From: Pedobacter steynii
Lineage (GTDB): Bacteria > Bacteroidota > Bacteroidia > Sphingobacteriales > Sphingobacteriaceae
Assembly (NCBI RefSeq): GCF_900103665.1
Contig: NZ_FNGY01000017.1
Span: 82,755-146,754 of the forward strand
Reading direction: 5' to 3'
DNA length: 64,000 bases
Shown here piece after piece: positions 15,436 to 24,835 of this stretch; position 1 is the first letter of the stretch, and each line of letters opens with the position of its first letter. A program made the position numbers and the translations under genes. The notes below the pieces were generated by a model, which made no database searches, was not told where the DNA came from, and saw only the letters and a list, made by a program, of their open reading frames with translations.

Positions 15436-18400
15436 TGTCCTGTGGAATTATTAGTTTTATTTAAGAAGGTTTTTCCATCTTTTCTATTTATAATACTGAA
15501 GTCACCACCTGGCTTGATTTCAATACGCTGTCCTTTGGTTAATGCGGTTACGCTGCCGTCGGAATGATACGTTACATATTTGTCATCAAGAATTCCATAC
15601 ATTCTGTCATTAGCGGTACTATATCTGATCTCAATATTATCTAGAGTTGAATTTATAAGATTTAGTGCCTCTTTTGGACTATTTGGCGCTGGAGCCTGTA
15701 AGATGTCGTCTTTAAACATAGTTAATCTCTCACCTTTTGTTAAAGTGGTTACTTGTCCTACTTCAAGCGCAACACCTCTCCCCAACCCTTTTCCGACACT
15801 CCCGATTAATTTTCCAGCACCCCAACCTAGCATAGCATCAGCCACTAAATTCCTTACTCCTTCATTGGCAGCTTTAGTATATTCCGCTTTAACTTTGCCT
15901 TTAGACATGCCGGCATTATTGGCGTTGGAAATAGGATCTAAAACAGAATTCACTAACCGGATATTATTGTTAACTCCCCATTTGACATAGGCTAACCAAC
16001 CTTTTGCAATTGTCTTCAGACCAAAGAAAATCCCAGGCCCACCCATAATTGGAGGATAAGGCAAAGGCATCATCCCATCTGGATCAACAAATCTTATCGG
16101 ATTATTAAAAGCGTAGTTGTAAGGTGAGTGTCTTCTCATTAGTTCAGCAAGTGGGTCTACCACATTCCACCTCGCAACTACCGGATCATAAAACCTTGCT
16201 CCATAATCATATTGCCCGAGCTCTCCCTGTATTTCTTTCTGGTTGTAAAGATATTTATTCTCATTTGATGCAGCAAGAACTGGTTTGCGTAGACCGAATG
16301 CATAATAATCATCGCGTTGTAGTACTTCCAAACTTCCACTTACCGGATTTTTGTAAAAAGTTGCACGATTGTTTCCTAAATGATCTTCAAGGGTATATTC
16401 ATAACTATAAGTGCCGGAATTATTTCTTGAAAGCCCCTCTTCAGTTATGATAAAATCAATCGTTTCCCCATTTTTGTACTGAATACCATTGATGTAATCT
16501 GTTATTTCCCCTGTATTGCTCTGCTTTCTTAACTTGTTGCCCTTTGCATCGTAAGTATAGGTTACGTTTAGTGTTCCTTTTGTTACGGTCTGTGGTAGGT
16601 TTAGATAATTATAGCTTATTGTTGCTGCATTACGGCCGTCCGTAATGGTATTCCCATTTTCATCATATGCATATACGCCCGTTGCTAAAAGTCCACTAAT
16701 GTTATTTAACCGATTGCCGGTATAGCTGTAATTTCCGGCTTTTCCATCACGTGTAAGACTATTTATATTACCCATCAGGTCATAGCTAATTACTTCCCCA
16801 AAATTTCCAGATGTAGCGTTATTGAGCCTATTTAGCTTATCATATCCATAGGTAAAAGTATTGGGCAAAGTTGTGCCCCCCGTACCCCATAATTGATTAC
16901 TTATGTTGCCGTTATATTGAGGTGTTGTGCCATCATTATAATTGAGTTGCATACTAAAGAGATCTGAGTGACTGTTTTTTAGCCAACCACGTTCATTGTA
17001 GGCGTAGTCAATCTTTTGAAGAAATTCAGCATCAGCGATCGTTGCTAAAAAAAAGGAGCCCGATTTGGCTTCAAAACCTGGGCGAAGTGTAATGCTCTTA
17101 CTGGCGGTACTCGTCTTATTTTGTCCAGATTGAACAATGTCTGCCTGATCAAGGATGAGATCTGTAGCAGCACTCTGACCAGCATTGGAGGCATGCATTT
17201 GCTTTTGCTTTAATTGCCCGATTTCGTTATAATCTAGTTTGCTTAATATAATTTCTCCTTGACTGTTAATATTTTCTGTTGTCAATAGTTTTCGGCCGGT
17301 ATGATCGTATTCATAGCGATTGGCAATGGTGGTTGTTTTGCTATTTACCGTATGGGCTCTGTTACTTGTAAGGAGTTCATCGGCGAAGTTATAGGTATTG
17401 TCAATCACATCTGTTCCGGCCAGATGGTTTTGGCTTTTGCTTTGTACTAACCGACTTTCATTGTCATAATAATTTACCCTGAGCAGCATCGTGGTTGTGC
17501 CTAGTACATTAATTTTGCTTGCCGTAGGTAAACCCTTGGTTTGCGAAGCTAATACTTGTGTTGTCCCATTAGGTTGGCCAAAGTTATTTGCAGGAAAATT
17601 ATAGTCATCATAGTAATTGATACTATGATAGCTTGAAATGGTTTGTGGAAATGAAGCGTTATCGTAGCCTTCGCCTGTTGATATCCGTTGTTCCCAAAGC
17701 ACACTTTGGCTGTTTACAAGGCTTTGTAAGGCATCTGGGCTACGCGAATCACTAAATATGCCCGTAGTCACAATACGGCCAAAACAATCATACTTTGAAA
17801 ATACCCATTCATTCTTAGTTTTTAGGTTAGCATCTTGTTTAAGTACGACCTGATCTAATAAATTATAAATCAGATATTCCCATCCTTTACCTGGAATTTT
17901 TTTTTCTATCAATCGATTCTTTTTATCGTAATGATAACCGTAAATATATTGATCGAATAGCGTATCTGTTTCAGTAAAGCTACTGATGTTTTGCCCGTTT
18001 TCGTTAACTGCCGGGGGTATAACGTAGCACTGGTTCCCGAGATCATCATATATATAATACGTTGATAGGCTTTTGGTGTCTGTTTCCCAAATTCGTTTCA
18101 AGACAATACGGCCATTGAAATCTTTGAATTCTTCCACTGTTCCGGCCTTTAAATCACCAGATATCCAGTTCTCATCCTTTATAATACTCTTAAACAGTTT
18201 ACCAGGTTGATAGAAGCTCGAATTTGCACCATTTGTATTTATGGTCCATTGCTTTACCTCATTGAATGTGTTTGTCCCGTGTTCTGCTCTTGACGTGTGG
18301 CCACTTGAGGGTTGCCAGATCGCTCCGGGAGATCCCTGTTGTTCTATTACACTGGCAGGAGAGGATTCGTATATGGATTGTGAATAAGGATAAGCAGTGC

Positions 18401-19769
18401 TTACAACTCCTACAGGTGGCATATTGTAGAAAGCGGATTGCCCGGCACCATTTTGTAAAGCATCAGGACGATAAAATCCGCCGTTACCCGGCGAGGTATA
18501 AGGTAAGTATTTTTTATTCTCGCGACCAAAAGCATCATAAGTCAAAGGCTGAATGATATCAGCGAATGTCGGGCTTCCTTGCTTTTGAACGGTTTGAATC
18601 AGACGACCTAAGCCATCGAAGTATTCAGTCGTTTGAATGTAATCTTTGGTGTTTAAACCGTAGAGCTGCCCCATGTTTTTGACTCCGGGCACCTTGATAA
18701 TGATTGAACGGCTATGGGTTCTTTCTCCAGGTACCAATTCAATTAAACCTTGTAAGCTTTCAGGTAGCAGGCCGATGTAAACTTCGTTTGAATATCCGAT
18801 CAGTCCCATGCAGTCAAACTTTCTTCTGTAGACTGCGTCATTAGTTAAGTTGCCGGTTCCAATCAGATCTTTTGACGCCGCTCCTGCAACATCAACAAAT
18901 ACCCCATCTATGTTTTTTTGCCATTGATAGCTAACTGTAACTGGTGGTAAAGAGGCCGGATAACAATATGCTGTTGTAACATTTCCCCCTAATATATTAG
19001 CAGAAGTACCATAATTTATGGTCTCATTATTGGCCTGTATTTTCGGACTGTTTACCCCATAAATTGTAACCGGGACACCTATTGCGACCAAGCTGGTATC
19101 CGCCACAAAAGCCGTGTCCGAAATGGCTATTCTCCGATATTTTTTTGTGCATTCAGTAAGTTGTGGTGTTAAGAATGAGGCCGTTTCACCTGGTAGATCT
19201 TCCCAACCTTCAAGGCGGTCTGTTTGCCATTTATATCTGTATCGTTTTGAAATCCCCCCCGTTGGCAGACTCATTTTAATCGTATCGGTATAACTGTTTA
19301 GCAAGTGATATTTTACAGCGGGAACCTGAAGGCTTCCCGGGGAGAAATTCGTATTGTTAACCGCTAACACCTGTTTCAGGATTTTATAGGTCTGTATAGG
19401 GCCCTGTCCACCAGGTCCCGAGTCTGTAATTAAGAGACTAATTGTAATGTATGCACTGGTTGTCGCCAGATTAAACGGAATACTAAACGAGTTTTGTCCG
19501 TTTACTTGTACATTGATATTCCCCCCTAAGGCCCAGGATTGTCCATCTGATGTTGAGCCATATGCTGTACATTTTGTTATGGTAAGCATAGAAGAGGATG
19601 GATAATTCATATCATAGGTTACGGAAAAATTAATGGTATTGCCGTTTACGATCTTAGGTGCTTTTATTGCAAATGGTAATCCATCAATATTCTTTCCAAA
19701 TAAGTTGGCAGTGACAGTACTGCTCAATACAATCAGAATGATAAGAGCTGTTAATTGTTTTCGAAGCAT
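15432..19769 (-). CDS. RHS/YD-repeat polymorphic toxin with DUF6443 domain
   Basis: A 1445-residue secreted protein. It has a signal peptide (LTALIILIVLSSTVTANL), an N-terminal Ig-like region, a DUF6443-type segment (RSIIIKVPGVKNMGQLYGLNT and YIQTTEYFDGLGRLIQTVQ near 350-400), many YD repeats such as YDDLGNQCYVIPP and YDCFGRIVTTG, then the RHS core end: YLYNQKEIQGELGQYDYGAR, YDPVVARWNVVDP and YNYAFNNPIRFVDPDGM. From about residue 1234 a 212-residue variable tail follows, starting with a helical glycine-rich linker and ending in a charged domain (SPKEALNLINSTLDNIEIRY to DGKTFLNKTNN). The tail is probably the toxic effector; I do not recognise its activity. It is 17 bases downstream of the second RHS gene. 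Confidence 0.88.
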   Translation of the reverse strand: MLRKQLTALIILIVLSSTVTANLFGKNIDGLPFAIKAPKIVNGNTINFSVTYDMNYPSSSMLTITKCTAYGSTSDGQSWALGGNINVQVNGQNSFSIPFNLATTSAYITISLLITDSGPGGQGPIQTYKILKQVLAVNNTNFSPGSLQVPAVKYHLLNSYTDTIKMSLPTGGISKRYRYKWQTDRLEGWEDLPGETASFLTPQLTECTKKYRRIAISDTAFVADTSLVAIGVPVTIYGVNSPKIQANNETINYGTSANILGGNVTTAYCYPASLPPVTVSYQWQKNIDGVFVDVAGAASKDLIGTGNLTNDAVYRRKFDCMGLIGYSNEVYIGLLPESLQGLIELVPGERTHSRSIIIKVPGVKNMGQLYGLNTKDYIQTTEYFDGLGRLIQTVQKQGSPTFADIIQPLTYDAFGRENKKYLPYTSPGNGGFYRPDALQNGAGQSAFYNMPPVGVVSTAYPYSQSIYESSPASVIEQQGSPGAIWQPSSGHTSRAEHGTNTFNEVKQWTINTNGANSSFYQPGKLFKSIIKDENWISGDLKAGTVEEFKDFNGRIVLKRIWETDTKSLSTYYIYDDLGNQCYVIPPAVNENGQNISSFTETDTLFDQYIYGYHYDKKNRLIEKKIPGKGWEYLIYNLLDQVVLKQDANLKTKNEWVFSKYDCFGRIVTTGIFSDSRSPDALQSLVNSQSVLWEQRISTGEGYDNASFPQTISSYHSINYYDDYNFPANNFGQPNGTTQVLASQTKGLPTASKINVLGTTTMLLRVNYYDNESRLVQSKSQNHLAGTDVIDNTYNFADELLTSNRAHTVNSKTTTIANRYEYDHTGRKLLTTENINSQGEIILSKLDYNEIGQLKQKQMHASNAGQSAATDLILDQADIVQSGQNKTSTASKSITLRPGFEAKSGSFFLATIADAEFLQKIDYAYNERGWLKNSHSDLFSMQLNYNDGTTPQYNGNISNQLWGTGGTTLPNTFTYGYDKLNRLNNATSGNFGEVISYDLMGNINSLTRDGKAGNYSYTGNRLNNISGLLATGVYAYDENGNTITDGRNAATISYNYLNLPQTVTKGTLNVTYTYDAKGNKLRKQSNTGEITDYINGIQYKNGETIDFIITEEGLSRNNSGTYSYEYTLEDHLGNNRATFYKNPVSGSLEVLQRDDYYAFGLRKPVLAASNENKYLYNQKEIQGELGQYDYGARFYDPVVARWNVVDPLAELMRRHSPYNYAFNNPIRFVDPDGMMPLPYPPIMGGPGIFFGLKTIAKGWLAYVKWGVNNNIRLVNSVLDPISNANNAGMSKGKVKAEYTKAANEGVRNLVADAMLGWGAGKLIGSVGKGLGRGVALEVGQVTTLTKGERLTMFKDDILQAPAPNSPKEALNLINSTLDNIEIRYSTANDRMYGILDDKYVTYHSDGSVTALTKGQRIEIKPGGDFSIINRKDGKTFLNKTNNSTGQ

Positions 19770-19786
19770 GTTCAGTGGTCTATAGA

Positions 19787-22700
19787 TTAATGGATGGCAA
19801 CAACCTTTGGTTGATATTGTATAGTTTGCACCAGCTCTTTGTTGTTATTTTTGATGGCAATTGTCTTCCCTTCTGCGTTGTATTCGTAATACTGGTATTG
19901 GTTCTTAGCATCACATTTAGAAAGCAGGCCTGTTCCCGGTTTATAGGTATAGGTTGCCATCTGCGAATTTTCCGGATAGATGCGGATCTCATCAATCTTT
20001 GTCCCGGATAATATCATTCCAGGCGTATAGGCACTGCTTTGAAAAGTCCAGGAATCGTTGTTCCAGACCCAATAAGTAATTTTGAGTGGAATACTTGGGC
20101 TAGGTGTGAATGCCACCGTGTAGTTGCCGGTATGGCTTAGGTTGCCGGCTTTCGCATTTGCATCGTAGCTTCCATCTCCTTCTTCAAAGCTATTATAATA
20201 TATTTGTCCGCTTTTTGCATTGGTCACTTCAGCAACCAGATGTTGTTTGTTGTAGCCCCATATAAAGGAGTTCGGGACCCCATTTTGTTTTTGTTGTTCT
20301 AATAAATTCCCTGCATCGTCATATTTTGAAAAGTCTAACAGCGGTTTATATAAACTACTTTTAGAGATGGCGCCATTGCTTACCACAGCTGAGGAGAAAG
20401 CTGTGCCGGCACTGACCACTTCTGAAGAGTAGACTGTGCGGGGATAGGGAATGTTGTTAAAATATTCAGTAAAAGTTGAAATAAGATTTCCTCTGCCGGT
20501 CGCACTTTTGCGATAGCTCATTTGCTCTATTGGAGCTGTAATCATGTTTTTATCATACAGCCGTTTAATCCCCAGACTTAGGTCATCGCTTTGAGTAATA
20601 TTCGAAAAAGCGGCAACAACCTTTGTTTCAGTGATGGTACTATCTCCTGTCGAATTGACCGATACTGTTTTACTTGGAATATTTAGAAAGGGGATTGCAT
20701 AATTATAGAACGATCTTGTCAATGTTGATTGTGTGGTATCCGTCGAAGAATATTCCTTAAGAGAATCATTTTGCAAATAATACCAGTCATTGTCAATAAC
20801 GTAATTACTCGTCTTTTCAGTTGAAGGAATAAAACTACTGTTCTTTTTGTATATCTTTTCTTTAGTCAGCAGTCCCCTTTGCCAATCCTTACCGGTATTG
20901 GAATAAGCCAGTTCTTTTTTGCCTCCAGAGGCATTTTCACCATATTCTATGGTGACGTTGGAATAACCAACATAAGATTCAAGAGGTTTTATTGCTGTTT
21001 TATTACTGTTGGCCATAACCACCTTAAAGTCACCCGAGGTATATTTAAGAGCTGTTGAAAACTGAATGGATTCGACTTCACGAGTTACAAACTGTACATT
21101 GAGGTTCGCACGTTGTCTTGGAACAGTATCTCCCGCATTTTGAAATACCTGGATATTCCAGAATACCTCAGGAAAGGTATAATATTCAATTTTTGTCCCT
21201 ACTGCAGCAGCGAAGGTAGATGTGGGTACATATAAGCTCATGTCCTGCTCTTTGTATTCCGGTAATACACCGAAACTTCCACTAGATACCGACGGATTGC
21301 TAAATTTATTATATTTATAAGATTGAATGATGTCTTTAGTAGGGTCAATTCCATCAAAAGTTGACATATTTTTGATTCTTAGTCCTCCGGCAGGATATTG
21401 GTTGGGTATAATTGAGGCATAGTGTCTGCCGAGGACACCTCCAACACTAAAACTCAGGTCAACTGGCGCGATCACATCCGTTGAAGTACCATTGTAATCT
21501 GGCATGGATACTTTTGCAGCCTCTATCCTGTATACGCCATTGGGCATAAAACGGTTAAAAAAAGCTAAAGGATTTATTGTTCCAGCGGGAATATTTATAA
21601 TTGTATCCAATGAAAGTGTTCTAATTGAAGCATTGCCTGCAGCCAGGGGTCTTAAAATAACCTGTATAAAAGTATTCTGATTGGCTGCTCCCCTTGTGAA
21701 GTTAAAGACGATATCTTGTCCCTTTACCCCATTTACAGAAGCGGGAGAGTTAATCACGAAATTAGTGCCGCAAAACAAGCCCTGTTCAGGTGTACCCAGG
21801 CTGGGCGGTATTGGCATAGATTTTCTACCAAACGAAGTCTTTCTGGTTAAGGGGTCAGGATAGGATTCATAACCTGGGAATGGGGTTTCTGTTGTATTCA
21901 ACTCATATTCAAAAGAAGTAGATCCCCCGTTGGGATAAACAATCTTCTTTAATATTCCTGCTTGGGATAGCGAATCGCTGCATTGCCGGTCGCTAAAGGA
22001 GGAGCCGATGGTGTGCTCAAGAAAGGTTCCGGCATCCCTTAAGCGTGTATATGGAGGTACAAGGCTCTGATTTGGACTGCCATTATAATAACCCCAGTGA
22101 TCTTGTGAAAGTGAGCCCTGCTCGGGCATTTCTATATTATTGTAATTGAAAGAATAGGTGTCAGGATGGCTAAGGCCATTTATAGATAAGGAATCTAGTC
22201 TTAGCCGATAGAACAGCGATTTATATTTAGCATCCACATCCGGATTTGCTCTTACTTCAAAACTACCGGATTCGAAATAAGATTGGTGAAAATGAATGTC
22301 TTTAACCTTTCGTAAGAAGGTGATACCACTGGATTCAAATTGTCTGATTCCTGTTAATGTACTGGCTCCAGGAAGGTCTTTTCTTGCACTTTCATAAAGA
22401 AACTGTAGCTTCCCGCCAGGAAAAATAATGTTTGAAATGCGGTAGACACGGGTCTTGTTTTCATGGTTCCATGTACTTGATAACCCATCATCAATCAGAT
22501 CTTGTATGCCATTGGTTTTAGAAAGGTAGTGAATTTCCTTGCCAGAAGATTTGATTAAACTGATATCGACAGCATCGTACTCAAAATTGACCTTTTGCCC
22601 GTTAATCAATTCGATTTGCGTCAGATAGTAAGTTGTACTGTCTTCGATGGCTTTGTTGTTTTTTAATGTACTGATCTTACCTCCATAGGAATACTTTATG

Positions 22701-23290
22701 CCTTCGGTATTAGTCAGAATGAAGGAAGCGTCGGGTAGGCGTTGTACTTGTATTTTTTCCTTCGGAGAGTGAACGATAAGTTTACTAAACTTGCAATTTA
22801 GGCCAGGTGCTGTTACCCTGAATAAATCAGGTTCATCGTTGTCATATTTCCAATTGGTACCGTTTGCAGGATTCTTTCTCAGTATATTATCAAAACCATC
22901 CTTAATAATGGTTACGGTGTCTGCAACACTAGCGAAAAATCCTTCATCAGGATATTTAACGACGATTTTATTGAGCTGTCCACCAGCATTCAGTGCCCAG
23001 CCTAATCCCACATTGGAAGCTACATCTTCTGTTTTTATACCTCCTCCATGATAGCTGATATCGATTGGTAAATTAAAACCTGATATGCTTAAGTTGAGCA
23101 ATGGGATATTGACAGAAGCAATTCCTGTATGAAGATTAACTGGAATGTCTCCGAATTTGCTTACTCCTGTAGCAGAAGGTGCCGCCGGAGTAAACTTTAT
23201 CAAACTGGAATTCTGAGCATCTGCGCTTTGGACGAATGCGCTAAGTGTAAAAGCAAAAAAGAATATTTTCTTTGCATATTTTTTTATCAT
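19787..23290 (-). CDS. Secreted RHS/YD-repeat-like partner protein
   Basis: I start this at the ATG at 23290 (MIKKYAKKIFFFAFTLSAF, cleavage near SADAQ), giving 1167 residues; a frame extension to 23377 only adds a non-signal-like stretch. The N-terminal part carries the SpvB/RHS shell-like motif of Bacteroidota RHS proteins: GDIPVNLHTGIASVNIPL, LPIDISYHGGGIKTEDVAS and NVGLGWALNAGGQL. The body is beta-rich with scattered YD-like repeats (YDDAGNLLEQQKQNG, YNAEGKTIAIKN). It lacks the DPDG core end and any toxin tail. In related genomes such a protein is encoded just before the toxin-bearing RHS protein, and here the gap is 17 bases. It probably helps form the cocoon or display the toxin at the cell surface. 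Confidence 0.8.
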   Translation of the reverse strand: MIKKYAKKIFFFAFTLSAFVQSADAQNSSLIKFTPAAPSATGVSKFGDIPVNLHTGIASVNIPLLNLSISGFNLPIDISYHGGGIKTEDVASNVGLGWALNAGGQLNKIVVKYPDEGFFASVADTVTIIKDGFDNILRKNPANGTNWKYDNDEPDLFRVTAPGLNCKFSKLIVHSPKEKIQVQRLPDASFILTNTEGIKYSYGGKISTLKNNKAIEDSTTYYLTQIELINGQKVNFEYDAVDISLIKSSGKEIHYLSKTNGIQDLIDDGLSSTWNHENKTRVYRISNIIFPGGKLQFLYESARKDLPGASTLTGIRQFESSGITFLRKVKDIHFHQSYFESGSFEVRANPDVDAKYKSLFYRLRLDSLSINGLSHPDTYSFNYNNIEMPEQGSLSQDHWGYYNGSPNQSLVPPYTRLRDAGTFLEHTIGSSFSDRQCSDSLSQAGILKKIVYPNGGSTSFEYELNTTETPFPGYESYPDPLTRKTSFGRKSMPIPPSLGTPEQGLFCGTNFVINSPASVNGVKGQDIVFNFTRGAANQNTFIQVILRPLAAGNASIRTLSLDTIINIPAGTINPLAFFNRFMPNGVYRIEAAKVSMPDYNGTSTDVIAPVDLSFSVGGVLGRHYASIIPNQYPAGGLRIKNMSTFDGIDPTKDIIQSYKYNKFSNPSVSSGSFGVLPEYKEQDMSLYVPTSTFAAAVGTKIEYYTFPEVFWNIQVFQNAGDTVPRQRANLNVQFVTREVESIQFSTALKYTSGDFKVVMANSNKTAIKPLESYVGYSNVTIEYGENASGGKKELAYSNTGKDWQRGLLTKEKIYKKNSSFIPSTEKTSNYVIDNDWYYLQNDSLKEYSSTDTTQSTLTRSFYNYAIPFLNIPSKTVSVNSTGDSTITETKVVAAFSNITQSDDLSLGIKRLYDKNMITAPIEQMSYRKSATGRGNLISTFTEYFNNIPYPRTVYSSEVVSAGTAFSSAVVSNGAISKSSLYKPLLDFSKYDDAGNLLEQQKQNGVPNSFIWGYNKQHLVAEVTNAKSGQIYYNSFEEGDGSYDANAKAGNLSHTGNYTVAFTPSPSIPLKITYWVWNNDSWTFQSSAYTPGMILSGTKIDEIRIYPENSQMATYTYKPGTGLLSKCDAKNQYQYYEYNAEGKTIAIKNNNKELVQTIQYQPKVVAIH

Positions 23291-23673
23291 GCTTTGTGGT
23301 GGTTTGTTTCGGTAAATGTGGTTTGTGGTGTTTGGAGTAGTTAATTGATGAATTGTTTTTCGAAACAATCTCTTCAAATGACATGTATTAAATCTATAGC
23401 TTATTTAATGCTTATTTTTCGTGTATCATAAATGTTACGCATACGTTTGTTATTTGTAATCAGAGGCTTAAATAGGAGTTGCAAGCGGTCAGTCCGATAT
23501 TATGAGTCCAGAATGCTATTCATTTATACCTCTTTTTTTCTCCCGTCCTAACCTGGCGATAAAACTTAAAATTGCCATCCCAACGATACGTGGATTTGAG
23601 TAACAGATTTGGTAATGTCCAAAAATAGATGGAAATTACTTGAAAGGTTTTTAATCGTAAAACACACTTAAAT
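23291..23673. other. Intergenic region upstream of the RHS operon and VOC gene
   Basis: This stretch must hold promoters for the leftward RHS pair and the rightward VOC gene. I see no exact TAnnTTTG element, no strong hairpin and no recognisable RNA. The sequence is AT-rich with several TTAAA words but no 11-base periodicity. Confidence 0.4.
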
Positions 23674-24057
23674 ATGAAAAAAGTAACAGGCCTTGGTGGC
23701 GTATTTTTTAAATGCGACAATCCAAAAGGCATGAACGAATGGTATGCCAAAAACCTTGGATTGGCGACCAGTGATTGGGGAGTAACGTTTGAATGGCGGC
23801 AGGCAGATGACCCTACGAAAACGGGATCTACAGCCTGGTGCACCTTTCCGAAGGATACCAAATATTTCAATCCTTCAGACAAGCCATTTATGATCAATTA
23901 CCGGGTGGATAATATCGTTGCACTGGTAGAAGAACTAAAAAAGGACAACGTGACCATTGTTGATGAGATCGTGGACTCTGAATTTGGAAAATTCGTTCAC
24001 ATCTTAGATCCGGAAGGAAACGCTATTGAGCTTTGGGAACCTAAAGATGAAGGGTAA
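23674..24057 (+). CDS. VOC family (glyoxalase/bleomycin-resistance-like) protein
   Basis: A 127-residue protein with the paired beta-alpha-beta-beta-beta modules of the vicinal oxygen chelate superfamily. It opens with GLGGVFFKCDNPKGMNEWYAKNLGLATSDWG, typical of the first module, and ends with FGKFVHILDPEGNAIELWEP, the usual metal-binding Glu region of the last strand. Members act as dioxygenases, isomerases or resistance proteins; the substrate cannot be predicted. Single gene, convergent with the thymidine kinase gene, with a stem-loop in between. Confidence 0.88.
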   Translation: MKKVTGLGGVFFKCDNPKGMNEWYAKNLGLATSDWGVTFEWRQADDPTKTGSTAWCTFPKDTKYFNPSDKPFMINYRVDNIVALVEELKKDNVTIVDEIVDSEFGKFVHILDPEGNAIELWEPKDEG

Positions 24058-24074
24058 CCTGGATGGAGTTCATC

Positions 24075-24119
24075 TCTCGGATATAACGATGCGTTTGAAT
24101 ACCATCGCTATATCCGAGA
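24075..24119. terminator. Inverted repeat between convergent genes, likely bidirectional terminator
   Basis: The arms TCTCGGATATA-a-CGATG and CATCG-c-TATATCCGAGA pair over about 16 bases with one mismatch and an 11-base loop. It lies between the convergent VOC and tdk genes. There is no long T run, so termination is inferred from position. Confidence 0.5.
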
Positions 24120-24160
24120 TCATCCCTTGCCCTGATTGAAGCTATAACTGATATGGAATA

Positions 24161-24736
24161 TTAATCCCTGGCATGGAAGCAAGGTCTGCACCTTGGTTCA
24201 TAACTGTCTTTCTCTCCTAAAAGAATCTTTGACTCATTGGCAACCGTTCTGTAAGAATAAACAGCGGGGCTTCCACAACGAACACATACTGCATTTACTT
24301 TAGTGACCAGTTCTGCTATTGCCATTAATGCCGGCATTGGACCGAAAGGTTTACCGCTAAAATCCATGTCCAGACCGGCAACAATTACGCGAATCCCTTT
24401 TTGTGCCAGCATATTGCAAACCTCAGGAAGGTTCTCATCAAAAAACTGTGCCTCGTCGATTCCAACCACCTGCACATTCGTATCCAGGAATAAGATCGCC
24501 GATGAGTTTTCTACCGGAGTAGACTGAATAGAATTTCTATCATGAGATACAATTGCGGTCTCATCATACCTGGTATCCGTTGCAGGTTTGAAGATCTCTA
24601 CATTCAGTTTGGCGATTTGAGCACGCTTTAACCTTCTTAACAATTCTTCCGTTTTACCTGAAAACATAGAGCCGCAAATTACCTCTATACTGCCGCAAAA
24701 CTCTCCTCTTCTGTAATTTTGTTCGCTGAATAACAT
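24161..24736 (-). CDS. tdk: Thymidine kinase (type II)
   Basis: A 191-residue enzyme that phosphorylates thymidine to dTMP in nucleotide salvage. The P-loop GSMFSGKT is at residues 22-29, the Walker-B-like VVGIDEAQFFDE at about 112-123, and the C-terminal zinc lasso has the pairs CVRC (about 156) and CRPC (about 185). The length matches the family. It stands alone on the minus strand, divergent from the Glu-rich conserved protein. Confidence 0.96.
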   Translation of the reverse strand: MLFSEQNYRRGEFCGSIEVICGSMFSGKTEELLRRLKRAQIAKLNVEIFKPATDTRYDETAIVSHDRNSIQSTPVENSSAILFLDTNVQVVGIDEAQFFDENLPEVCNMLAQKGIRVIVAGLDMDFSGKPFGPMPALMAIAELVTKVNAVCVRCGSPAVYSYRTVANESKILLGEKDSYEPRCRPCFHARD

Positions 24737-24780
24737 CTATGGTTTGATCTTTATAGCCGACTAATATCGAAATTTTGTAG

Positions 24781-24788
24781 TATTTTTG
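24781..24788 (+). promoter_or_regulatory. Probable -7 promoter element of the 24836 gene
   Basis: TATTTTTG matches the Bacteroidota -7 consensus TAnnTTTG. It lies 47 bases before the ATG at 24836. No TTG lies at the expected -33 spacing, so the call is moderate. Confidence 0.4.
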
Positions 24789-24835
24789 AGTACCAAGTTA
24801 CCAACATAAAACATTCATTCTGTCGTTATTAAATT

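Noticed and set aside
18266..18556. A 96-residue frame antisense to the RHS gene
   Set aside because: It is an open frame without coding features, lying opposite a long conserved repeat protein.
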